From Cranoglanis bouderius (lineage: Eukaryota; Chordata; Actinopteri; Siluriformes; Cranoglanididae), in assembly GCA_023630585.1 (NCBI GenBank), contig CM042562.1:12277184-12341183 (forward strand): a stretch of DNA of 64,000 nt, given 5' to 3'. This document shows positions 24,276-36,709 of this stretch, piece by piece. Both the position numbers and the translations under genes were made by a program. The notes under the pieces are model-generated. The model worked only from the letters and a program-made list of their open reading frames with translations, did no database searches and was not told the DNA's origin. Positions within the stretch are counted from its first letter, which is position 1; each line of letters opens with the position of its first letter.

Positions 24276-27200
24276 CTGTTCTCTCTCTTGAAGTTCTGTC
24301 AGCATGACTATGGAGTGGCATTTCCATTCCCAGACCATCCTCCAGAAATCTTCCACCGTGTGGAGTAAAGGACCTTGCGTCGCTATGAAGTAGTCTTTTT
24401 GCCTGTAGCCCTGTTACATCCAAACAAACCCATTAAATACACAAAGACACACACACACATACACACACAGGCAAAATCAGTACTCAGTAAATATACTGTA
24501 AAGTAAGAACGCTTGTTTCTGCCAAGTATCACAAAATTGATCTCGCAGGTATGGAATTTTTTACCTTACAATTATGAGATAATATCATGCATCGGCGACT
24601 TTTTATCTCACAGTTATGAATTTGTGCAACTTTGTGCTTCTTATCTCAAAAATGGAAACAATACATGTTACACTGGAATTAAAGTTACAAAATGCTACAT
24701 TTTCCCATCAAAATGTCTAGCGTCAAAAAAACATGAAGTCGCAATAAAATACACATTTATGTTTGTGGCATATTTATAAGTATATTTGATTCATTCATTC
24801 ATTCAGTGACTGACTGATTAAAATCCTTTTTCATCTGCATTAAACCGATTACGCAACACAACTACCAGCAGAAAACCCCAATATAAAAAGGACTCACGTC
24901 GATAAAAGATGCATTAATGTAGTCAGTGAATTCCTGCCCTCTCCTCATGGATAGGATCACTCTGTTGAAATCATCTGCAATAAAGATGTAATAAATAAAG
25001 TGTTAGTAGCACTGATCTAGTTATTAGAGACACTGATCTAGTTATTAGAGACACTGTTCCAGTTCCAGTTATTAGCAACACTGATCTAACCCTAACCCTA
25101 GTTATTAGAGACACTTTTCTAGTCATTAGTAACACTGCATCAGTTATTAGCAACACTGTTCCAGTTCCAGTTATTACAATGCAAAAAAGGAATTTCAAGA
25201 AAGTAAAAAAGCCTTGTTTCAGTGAAATTAGTCTTATTTGTTTTGTGTAAAAAGAAAAATAATCTTGTCAACCATGTTTTGCATTAGAAAAGTAATCTCT
25301 TTGTAAGAAAATATATTTAACTTTGTCTTAATAAGATCTTCTAGCTAATATTGAGCTAGATTTAACCAGTAACAAGCTACAACAATGGTGTGCATAATAT
25401 TCCAGCAGAGGAACAGGATTGTTTGCCTTATTTTAAGAGTAAGACCACTTGCATCAGCTTCAATTTTTCAATGTGTCATTGCTATGCTGAAATCCACACT
25501 GAACCACATTACCCATCAGCCCCAGCACATCACATGACCCATGTCACGGGTCCCAATGATCACTCACACCTGTGGTACCCCTAATAAGCACCCCTATATA
25601 CAGCTAGTTCTAGTTTTTCAGCACCTAATTGTCAAGCGTTTGTTGTTGTCACGGCCGTGTGTTGTCATGTGTGCCACAGCCGCTCTCACAGTCCGCATGT
25701 TTTTGCCTTGTGTCCACTGATACGTTTATGGTTCTTGTTTTCACAGTTTTGGTTGTTTCTTTTGCATTTTGTTCAATAAAAATCTGCACTTGCATCCGCT
25801 GCCTTCTACAATCCCTGAAACTACTGTAAATTGCAGAGATTTTCCCTGTTTCCATAAAAATGCTAAAAGTGTCTTATTGGGATAAATTCCTAAAATCGGC
25901 TCCATCAAGAGACTGAAATATTCATTTTAAGTAAGTCTGTCTCAAATAACTGAGTTTCCATTGCTTGTAATAAGCACAACTTGCTTAAGATTTGGCATTT
26001 TTGTCTAGTTTTAAGGCCCATTACAGTCTTTCAGTGGTTAGATGTTTATGCTAGTTTTAAGTATTCTAGCCAAGCAAAATTTGCTTACCCCATTGGCAGA
26101 TTTCTTTGCTTGATACAAGACAATTTGATTATATTTAAGAATATTTAAAATCTTTCTAGTAGGGCAGTTTTTGCAGTGTAGCATCACTGTTCTTGATGTT
26201 ATCTTTACTTATTCTATATCATACATATTATTCTGCCATCGAATAATAATAGGCTGCGTAATAATATGTGTAAGTTGCCAGACTTTTAACTTGATTTGAC
26301 TTCGCATGAGGTTCTTACTGCTGGTGAACATTAGTGTGGCAGGACTTTAATGGGTGAGAAAAGAAAGTGTGATTTCAGATTCACATCCCTGTAAACAAAA
26401 GACACATGTTGCTCTTGGCTACCAGCAAGCATTAGGTAGCAGAGTCTGTGCCATGGTGATCAGTTTAGCAATACAAACAAGAATATTTTTATAGTACATA
26501 TAAATATACCGAATTATGGTTGTACAGAGGTGTGTGGCTGTAAAAAGTGCAGGGCTCTTTTCATTTCCTGACAACAGTTAAACAAAAAACCTGTGTGTTG
26601 TGTATGAGCGTAAACATGCCGATTATGCACTGTGTACAACCCATACTCAAACATACAGATGATTGTATAGTTTTATTTAAACTATGGTCGGTCATGGACC
26701 CAATTCCTGGCAAAAAAAAAAAAAAAACCTGTTAAGAGCTGTGATACTATGTATTCAATTTCAACAATATTTTTAATACATTTTTGTTAGGACAAATAAA
26801 TTTTTGTTTGGGGAGAAAATTTGTTAATTATGAAGTATTGGGGGTAACGTTTATTTTTACACAATCATTTTTGATGAAGGGTGCCAATAATTCTGGAGGG
26901 CACATGTATGTAGGACATTTGCACAAAAAGTGTAGACAAATGAGTTAAATCAAAAATGGGAATCTAACAACATATCAGCTGGATGAATGCTCTCCTCGCT
27001 GTTTATTTGTTCTGACAACGGAGTCTTCCTGTAATAAGAAGTGCATTTATTACGACGTTTATGCTTTCCACCACTTCCTAGTGGCTTATGAACTGCAATC
27101 CGCACTTCACACAAAGAGACGGGTTTCAGTAAACTAAATGTTAATGTCCGATACCACGTGAGACCATATTATGACCACATCAAGTTGCAGTTTGCTCTGT

Positions 27201-27883
27201 GCCTCTTTTCACATCGAGCTCTTAGTATCTTGTTGCTCTGACTACAGAATATCGAAATTATTTTCTGAAGTTCCTATCATTTTCTATATCTTCAATGCTA
27301 CGCTTTGCCAGACTTTTCAGACCTGGTAAGAACCCTTTACAGCCAAAATCCTTACATGGAATAATCTGGAGCACTCGGTTCTTCTTCATATTCGCCGGTA
27401 GATTGCCTGTTCTCATGTTTTCCTTCATAATCCGCATGTTGGTCAGCTTCTGCAAACATCAAGAAGTGAAGCATTCATCCATGAAACTGATAAATATGGA
27501 CACATCACAAAATTCTTTGGTGGGCAATTTTCAAACCCAGACTTGATTCTGTTTTAGTCATTGTGTCATTGTGTTTCGGCTGTTGGTTTCAGTTCCTCTC
27601 CCAGCACAGAGGTATTGTACTCACCTTAAACTCTTCTTCGAGCCCCAGGCGGTCTTGTGGTGCACATGTGTTGTGCAGTTTGTGCAGATGTCCCTCTAAA
27701 GAGGACACGTCCAACTCAGTGTCCCCATACAGGAAGTACTCCAACAGGGCCTGGTAGATGAACGAGTACTGCATCTGCACATACACACCCACACACACCA
27801 CATGTTTGAGGAACTGGGAAGGGAAAATCCCTACAAGATGCATTCATGTACAATTAGAATTGCCACTGGGGATTTTCCAATGC

Positions 27884-27919
<36 letters not shown>

Positions 27920-28345
27920 GCATACAATTGAATATTACAGAATATTTTATCATGAAGGATAACAGATGCTGGATGATGATCAATATTTATTTCTTATGAA
28001 AGACAGTGTCTAATATTCATCTAGGATTCCCATATAATTTGCTGCATTGCACATATAATACACTATTGTTTCTTATTTATTTATTTAACAGGAAAAATAC
28101 AGGTAAAACTATACTACATATAATACATCAGAGGCACATAGAGCTTCTAACTATTGCTGATGTGTAGCCCCAGTCCCAGGTCAGGCTTTTATGACAGGAA
28201 TTGATCATCTATAAAGCATCATACACAAAATACATTAAAATGTGTTCTATTAAAGTAAAACAAATTATTCGTATAATCATAGGTAAAACTTATACAGTAT
28301 GTTTGTATATGTGTGTACATATTTGTGTAAAATGCATCTATTAAA

Positions 28346-28378
<33 letters not shown>

Positions 28379-28635
28379 GTTTTCATTATTGCTTTGGCAT
28401 ATTACTTTTAATTATAGTATTTTCTTTCTATATTTACATACATTTTATATAGTTTTAGACATTATATTGTAATTATTTCTATCCTTTTGCCACTGCTATT
28501 ATTTCATTATTATTATCTGCATATTTTACTAGTTTATTTGTTTTATTTTTTCTTTTTCTTTTACACCATAAAGCACTTTGAGCTGCACTTTAAATGTGTT
28601 ATATAAATACAGTCCGTTATTATTATTATTATTAT

Positions 28636-28667
<32 letters not shown>

Positions 28668-29360
28668 TGCTTCAGTTCAGTTCTTTATATATCTAGTGTG
28701 TGTCATTGTTCTCAGTTTTTTTTGTTTAAGCCAGTATTTCACCCTCATATTATCATACCATTCTTTGACTAGAATGGACTGTGCCTATAATTTACATTGT
28801 TAGAACTGCACTCTAATAAATTGCTGTTTTTGTGTTCCACCCAGTTGTGGCTTTTGTTTCCAGTCAAGTACATTATTATTTCATTTAAAAAATAAATAAA
28901 TAAATAAAAAATAAAAAGTCTGGTAGTTATTGTCACTCAACTTGGCCAAGAGCTCTCTACTTGTATCTGTGTTACACTGACAAAGCAGTGTGTACACACA
29001 GAGGTGTGAATAGACAGTGACCTTGTTACTGGCAAGATTCTGGTAGTTCTGAGCAGCTAAGTGTACAGTACACGCGAGCGGAGTCTCTGAGGCTGAAACT
29101 AACACGTCTAGTTTCTTAGATATGTACTAAAAATGTTATTGTGTAGTTAGTAGGCCATTGTGTACAGTAATGCCAGCCAAAGGGAGAACACGAGTAATAG
29201 AAGACACACTCACATCTGTCTGTACAAGTTGTGACCGCTGGTCTCGGATTCTGGACACGAACCCGAATACGTCGATCTTTTGTTCTTCGTGCATCATGTC
29301 AATCATTGCGTCGATCACGATGAAGGTACCTGTCCTTCCAACCCCAGCACTGAGAGAAAA

Positions 29361-29433
<73 letters not shown>

Positions 29434-32400
29434 GCACACGTGAACAAACACAAACAGATTTATGGGCTTTATGGGCTTTATAATGAATAAATGCACAAAA
29501 TCACACTTCCTGTCTCCTGCAGTGCTGTTATGAATTCCCCCTCTCAGCTCACTGTTACAGTGCTGCTCTCATGTTTTATTTTGAGTTGATTCCTTGAGTT
29601 GATTTCCCTGTTTTTTAGTTACTAGTTGTGCTTCTGTGTTTTGAATGCTTGTGTTCTCGTTTAAGATTATGGACTATTCTAATTTGTTGCTTTTGTTTTG
29701 CTGCCTGTTTATTGAGACGGTTTCGGTGCCTACCCTGGCAAGTTTGCATTTAGTTTGAGCAAACTCTGGTTTTTCGGTCTCAACAAATTGGATTGGTTAT
29801 TAGCGGTTTTCTATGCCATGGTAACTTACACTACACAGCTAACCTGCTCCTGAGCAGGTTTTATTCGGGGTAAGAAATCACAAACCCAAATTGGACCAAT
29901 CAGCTGTGAGCAAAGTTATATAAATCTGATGCATCGAAGTTAACCCTTTAGAGCTTGTAGCGATGGCTTCACTATTTGTGGAGAATTCTGCGGAGCTTGG
30001 AGCGCAAATAATAAGAAGCACACTTTGAAGGGAAAGAACTTTTAGGGACACAATCCCATGTCTTTTCCCGATGACCATCTGTACGAAAGATATCGATTTT
30101 CGCTTCTTGAGCCTAACATTATAAAATCTAACACGCCAGAGCCACGCTCTTACTGTACCACAAACATTGGTGACATTATTCCTGTCCTAATATATTTTCA
30201 TAAATTGATATTTATTTTATTAATATTTAATTAAAACAATTTACATTTATATTAAATGAAATTACATGAAATATTTTGGGGTTATGAGTTTTCAATCCAT
30301 TTATTCTCATTGTGAGCCTATCAAAATAAACTTACGTATTTACACAATCAGCAATGTTCCTCCAGCAATTTTCCTGAGCTTTGGCAGCCGCAACGGTGTT
30401 GCTTTTTGCGGTTAGTGTAGGTTTAAATTCCTCATATTTCCGCATAACAATTTCTTGCTCTTCAATCAAAAAGTATTCACACCTGCTTTTTTCCATGTTG
30501 AACGCTATTGACTGTTTGCTGCAAACGTCTGGCATTTATATACATGCACACGCTGAGTGAATATTGATTCAAAGTTAAAACATGGGTTGACTGAGAAAGT
30601 TGATAACCAGCGTCATGAAGACTGTTAACCTTAATTAACCCGGGTTGGATTTGTTTGGTTTTGTCAACTCAAAACTTACTCTGCAACTCTGAGTTTGTTC
30701 AACTCACTTGTGCAACAAGCCTCTGGCCATTGGATTGCCCCAAATAAACAACAAACCAATTTTTACACATTTGTGTCCTTTACATACGTTACAAGTGTTT
30801 TTAGCAGTCAGATTTTAAATTTGATCTATCTGGATGGATACTCAATAATGTACATGAAATGACCAGGGGTAAATGGGGTCAAAGAAATATAATAACATTT
30901 ATCATTTCTTTTAGATCAAGTTATTTCATGTAACATGGTTGACACTGTGGTAATAGAATTGTGTAGAGTAACAGGTAAAAATTTTAATATTCATTGTGAT
31001 GAATTGATTAGATATTTTATTCTAAAAACTAATGGCAGATATTATACCAAGGTTAGGTTTTATTTAAAAAAAAAAAAATGTATTATTGATATTTGTTATT
31101 TTCCAATCATACAGTATACTGTATATAGCTGTTTAGACTGGTTAGTGGTTGATGTGTATTTTACTCATAAATATGTGCCAAACATAAAAACAACCAAAAC
31201 TAGCAAAATACATATAAGGGAAATAAGGGAATTTAACTTGAAACACTCTTTGACATCCAACTTCCTGATAATTAGGTTAGTTAAGCAATGATATTTGGCA
31301 ACATGTTTCTCATAACAGTTGATTCAGGATAACAGTAAAAGAAAAAAAAGTTTTAGTGCAATTTTCAAGGGAAGTTTCTTTTCCTTTTTTCTAAAATAGG
31401 CCAGCCCAGTGAATGTGTCATCAGCATAATCACACAAAACTATGAATCCGTAAAATACAACATTCACATCATCATTATAAAACCAGCGTTGGTTGGTTTA
31501 CAGTGCTGTGAAAAAGTATTTGCTGATTTCATCTGTTTTTGTGTATATCTCATACTAAATTGTTTTAGATCTTCAAACGAAATACAATATAAAACAAAGG
31601 CAACCTGAGTAAACACACAATACAGTTTTTCTTTATTTCTTTATTTTTTTATTGAAGCAAAAAAAGTACACTAACACCTATCACCCATGTGAAAAACTAA
31701 TTGCCCCCTTAAACTTAAAATCTGGTTGTGCCACCTTTAGCGACAATACCTGCAACCAAACGCTTCTGATAACTGGAGATCAGTCTTTAACTTACTTCTA
31801 GGACTAGGACTTACTCCTATGCTTTGGATCATTGTCTTGCTGCATAATCCAGTTGCGCTTGAGTTTCAACTTACAGACTGAATACTGGACATTCTCCTTT
31901 AGGATTTTTTGGTAGAGAGCAGAATTCATGTTTCCCTCTATTATTGCAAGTTGCCCAGGCCCTGAAGCAGCAAAGCATCCCCACACCAGCACACTTCCAC
32001 CACCATGCTTGACTGTAGGTATGATGTTCTTTTTGTGGAATTCTGTGTTTGGTTTATGCCAGATGTAATGGGACCCCTGTCTTCCAAACAGTTCCACTTT
32101 CGACTCATCAATCCACAGAACATTCTCCCAAAAGGTTTGAGGATCATCAAGGTGTGTTTTGGCAAAATTCAGACGAGCTTTAATGTTCTTCTGGGTCATC
32201 AGTGGTTTTCGCCTCACCACACATCCATGGATGCCATTTTTGCCCAGTGTCTTTCTGATAGTGGAGTCATGAACAGTGACCTTTATTGATGCAAGAAATG
32301 CCTTTAGGTCCTTTGATGTTGTCCTTGGCTCGTTTGTTATTTGCTGGATGAGTTGTTGCTGTGCAACCTGGAAGGTTGGCCTTTTCTGGGAATTTTCACT

Positions 32401-32999
32401 ACCAAATGTGTTCTTCCATTTGAGATGATGGCTCTCACTGTGGTTCTTTGGAGTCCCAGAGCCTTTGAAATAGCTTTGTAGCCCTTCCTAGACTAATGTA
32501 TTTCAATTACCTTCATTTCTGGAATTTCTTTCAATTTTGCCATAGTGTGTTACTGGGTAAGACCTTTTAACCAACTTCATGCTGTTGAAAAAGTATGATA
32601 AATTGAAAAAGTGTTGATTTGAATGAACAGGGTTTGCAGTAATCAGGTCTGGTTGCGTCTAGTCCAGTTGAACCCCATTATGAATGTAGTTTCGTAGATT
32701 TGGGGAATTAGTAACTACAGGGGCAAATACATTTCCACACAGGCCCAGTTGGTACTGGATAACTTTTCTGCTTCAATAAATAACATTATCATTTAAAAAC
32801 TGTATTTTGTGTTTACTCAGGTTACCTTAGATTTTGTTTTAATTTCTGAAACAATTTAGTATGAGATGTACACAAAAACAGAAAAAATCAGGATGGAGGC
32901 AAATACTTTTTCACAGCACCGTATTCAAGTTTTGACACCAGTCACAAGTAAACAAATTAAATCTACTAAATGGTTGAATGGTGCTATTCATTTGCACAG

Positions 33000-33079
<80 letters not shown>

Positions 33080-33489
33080 CGGGAGTGGGACTGTGGTCTG
33101 ACTGTGTAGAACTAGTAAAGATCATAGTGTCAGAGTTAGAACATACACACTCTTGTGACACTGAAATATGACGCACAACCAGATCAGAGGTTGCCTGATC
33201 AAACTTTCAGACATTGACCTACATATTTCTGAGTTTTTTTTCCCTAACTACCCGTGAATAGCCCTCAGTTCGCCTAATTCAAATGATATGGTAATTGCTT
33301 TGAATAATGCATCATTGTCTGCTAAAATAAATTATACATGCATGACGGATACCTTCAAAATGACACAGGGGGGTCCGCAAGGTCTTCTGAATAATGGTTA
33401 TGCAAAAATTGGCCTTTTTCCAAGAGTTTAACAGAAAGTGTCTACGTTCATAGTGAGTGTTAATGAGGCTATTTGAGTAAAATCAGTGG

Positions 33490-33546
<57 letters not shown>

Positions 33547-35856
33547 GCTACAGATTTCTGTAATGCCTAACAGTACCCCTTCCAATTCCAGGCGTCCCTC
33601 ATTTTTCTGTCAATATATTCTTCCTATTAGCTATACTGTAGTTACAGAATAATTCATAGTATTTATAAAATAATATGATAAACTGAATATTACACCAGGG
33701 TGTTATGGAATTAAACACTGTCCTAGACTGAGATGTATACTGTATTAGACAGTAAGTGTGCAAAAATATTTTCTTTTCAGCTTAATATTTAGGAATCTGG
33801 GCATTAGCATTTATCATTTAGCAAATCTTATTTTATTATCATGTATTATCTAGTATTAAATACAGTATATATTTAATACTCTAATGCAATAACTACTGAT
33901 TAAACAGCACAGCACAACGTAGTTGTTGTTTTTTTTAATGTTTCCTTTCTTCACACACCAGAAGCATAAAGAGATGTGACTTCTTCCTGTTACATCAGTG
34001 GCACGAATAAAAAGAAAGCGCAGCTAGTAAAAGATGGCAGTTTGGCGGTTTGCTTTTAATAGTCTCTGTGTTGGTCTGCGCTGTTAATTATTCACATGTC
34101 TTTCTACTGTGGCAAACTTGTCTTTAGTTATTAGACTGATTTTACAAACCTGCTGTGTTTACTGTGTAGCCGAGAACATAACCTGATTCATGTAGATCTG
34201 ACTAACTATAATATTCAAATGCATCTAAGGAACTTTCAGAAAGAGCAGAAGTTAAATTAGAATTGGGATTAAACGTGCACAGAAGGGGACATGTTCAGCA
34301 GCAGGGTTATAGCTCTACATGTTGTTTCGTGTTAGGCTGCATACCTGCAGTGCACCACGATGGGACCTGCATATGACGGGTTCACCTGCTTGACTTTCTT
34401 GAGGAACTTGAGCATGCCAATAGGTGAGAAGGGCACGCCGAAGTCCGGCCAGCTTGTGAAGTGCAGCTGCGTGACCAAACGAGGCGTTTTAGAGCCATCA
34501 CTAGCTTGCTGGGGGCAGAGAGAAAGAGATTTCTTTTTTAATGAATCCCACAATAATTAATTCTTATAAATTAGTAGAATGAACTACAATTATCTCTTAA
34601 GAACTGTTTGCAACCTTCTCTGTAATTAGATTAAAATCCTCAGTAATTTGTCATGTTTAATAATAAAACAACTATCAGGAGAAAGCACTGAGCATGGTTA
34701 AACCACAGCGTTGTTGAATTCTCAAATCTCAGTGGTCAGAAAGCATTGATTAATGTTCTATAACAGCAGCACTGACAGTAGTGTATTGTATGTTCCATAT
34801 AAATGGGTTAAAAAATATGTTTAAGTCTTGATATGGTGAAGCTTTAAGACACTTATTTAACATCTTTTAGAAGGAGTCTCTAGTGTCTGGTAAAGCTGTA
34901 CCTACATTTTCTGATGGGAAAGGCTTCGGCACAGAGGGATTTGTGCTCTATGGTTTCTCAGTTACATGATCAGCTGGGTTTTTGTTTGTTTGTTTGTTTG
35001 TTTGTTTTTTGTCTTATCAACTAAAATGAGATTCTCTTGGGTGATAAGCATTCTACAGCATTAAAAGTAACTACAAATGTATAAAAGTCGTGTGTCATTC
35101 TGTGATAAGCATTGGCACATTGATGTGGTATCAAAGAAATAAAACACTTTGGGATGTGCTGTTATAGGAAAATGATCAACTTTGGGTGCTACCACACCAC
35201 CCTGCCATTTTAACTATTTCCTATTTTCCTATTACAGTACACCCTGTCTTACTTTTTGTTCCTCACTACGCTTAATATTTTACATAACATAATATAACAT
35301 ATAATATCATAATAATGTAATGATAGGGCTACATTTAAAAGTATTCAATAACACTTTGTTGCTTTTGCCATCACACACTTGAGACTTACATATTGCACAC
35401 AGAATTTGCGTATCGTGTAGTCGACCAGCACGGTGATGTCCTCCACAGCGACTCGCACATTCCCATACGTCCAGCACCCCTTGTCAGGCCAGTACTGGTA
35501 GCACTTGTCCTAGATTGAAGAACAAATTGAACAAATTTGTACACAAAACTGCAGATATGTTTATCATTAATGTGGTTCCATGGACAGCCAAAAGTGAGCC
35601 AGGGGTTTTAAGGTGACTTCTCAGCCTCGGTGTTATTTGACAAACTTAATCAGCGCTGCCCGTCAGTGAGAATTAGTCAGCCTGAGCTTGATGGATAATA
35701 CACACATAATGACACTCAGCTGAATAATTATGATAACGCATGAGAGGATTTTATTAGCCATTATTTAATTATAGATTCAGCACCCAGACCAAAGCTGATT
35801 TAACTCTCCTATCCATTCTCGCTTTATTGATTTGGGTGAGCTGTAGGAAGGGAGAC

Positions 35857-35910
<54 letters not shown>

Positions 35911-36630
35911 TAGGATATTAGGGAGGATGCTAAATGCATGGGAATTGTATGGGAGTCTGAAAGGGTGATATACAGTGGTATGTTCCTGTAAAGTACTTTG
36001 TATTAAAAAAAAAATCTGTAAAGTGAATGCTTTTATTTCAAAAATAAACATTTCTATACAGTTGAAAAATGTCTAAATATCACCATATTTACTATAAAGA
36101 GTAGCAAGCTAACGCAGATCAATGTTTTGTCTGACCCTCCATCTCCATTCTCTTCTGCATCAGTTCTCTTAGAGACACTGCAGTTGTATAAGGACAAACA
36201 TCTGGTAGGTTGTTTCAAGCCTCGAAGATTTTGAGATCAAGGCTCTGTAGCGATCATAGCATTTGTTGCAGAACGCCTTGTACTTCTTTTCACTAAAGAT
36301 AGTTCTTCTTATTGTTTGAGAATAGCAAATTTCCTTTTTTTTTTACCGAAACTAATTCAGAAAGGCACATCATATGCAAAATGTTCATAATAAACCTAAG
36401 ATGCCTAAACTTTTGCATAGTACTGTTTGTCTCTGAAGGTTGACGTGAAGTCTGTAATGGTCATGTCTGAGTTGTTTCGGGTGGCATCCAGACATGTGAA
36501 GACCTGTACATTGTGTATGCGATGAATTACCTCTTTCCTCTCTTTCAGGTTGGTCAGCATGACGATTGTAGCTGATTTCTGCTCCCATATCATTCTCCAA
36601 AAATCAGCAACAGTCTCATGTTTTGGTCCT

Positions 36631-36709
<79 letters not shown>

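Larger units (their letters stand above)
24975..27355 (-). other. ptpre: ptpre intron of 2.4 kb with minisatellite and nested insertions
   Basis: Contains the minisatellite 25006-25180, a miniature element about 25176-26181 carrying an LTR-like insertion, and a Tc1-type end about 26750-26905. The remainder, 26905-27355, shows nothing recognisable. Confidence 0.6.
29830..30720. mobile_element. Decayed PIF/Harbinger-type element
   Basis: Two gene remnants in opposite orientation, as in Harbinger elements. On the plus strand from 29962 the reading MASLFVENSAELG, then PDDHLYERYRFSLLEPNII, resembles the N-terminal part of a Harbinger nuclease. On the minus strand 30332-30498 resembles the Myb-like partner (EEQEIVMRKYEEFKPTL, then NCWRNIAD). 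The catalytic body is missing. Exact ends are unsure; a palindrome AACCTGCTCCTGAGCAGGTT lies near the left end. Confidence 0.6.
29350..34344 (-). other. ptpre: ptpre 5-kb intron splitting the D1 signature loop
   Basis: The largest intron between catalytic-domain exons. It contains a Harbinger-like remnant (about 29830-30720), a Tc1-like element (31501-32921), and microsatellites (29364-29430, 33002-33077, 33496-33543). The 3' end of the intron is (GU)n in the transcript. 33545-34344 shows nothing recognisable. Confidence 0.8.

Noticed and set aside
25087..25102. Internal telomere sequence
   Set aside because: Only two to three CCCTAA steps inside a minisatellite, too short to call a telomeric tract.
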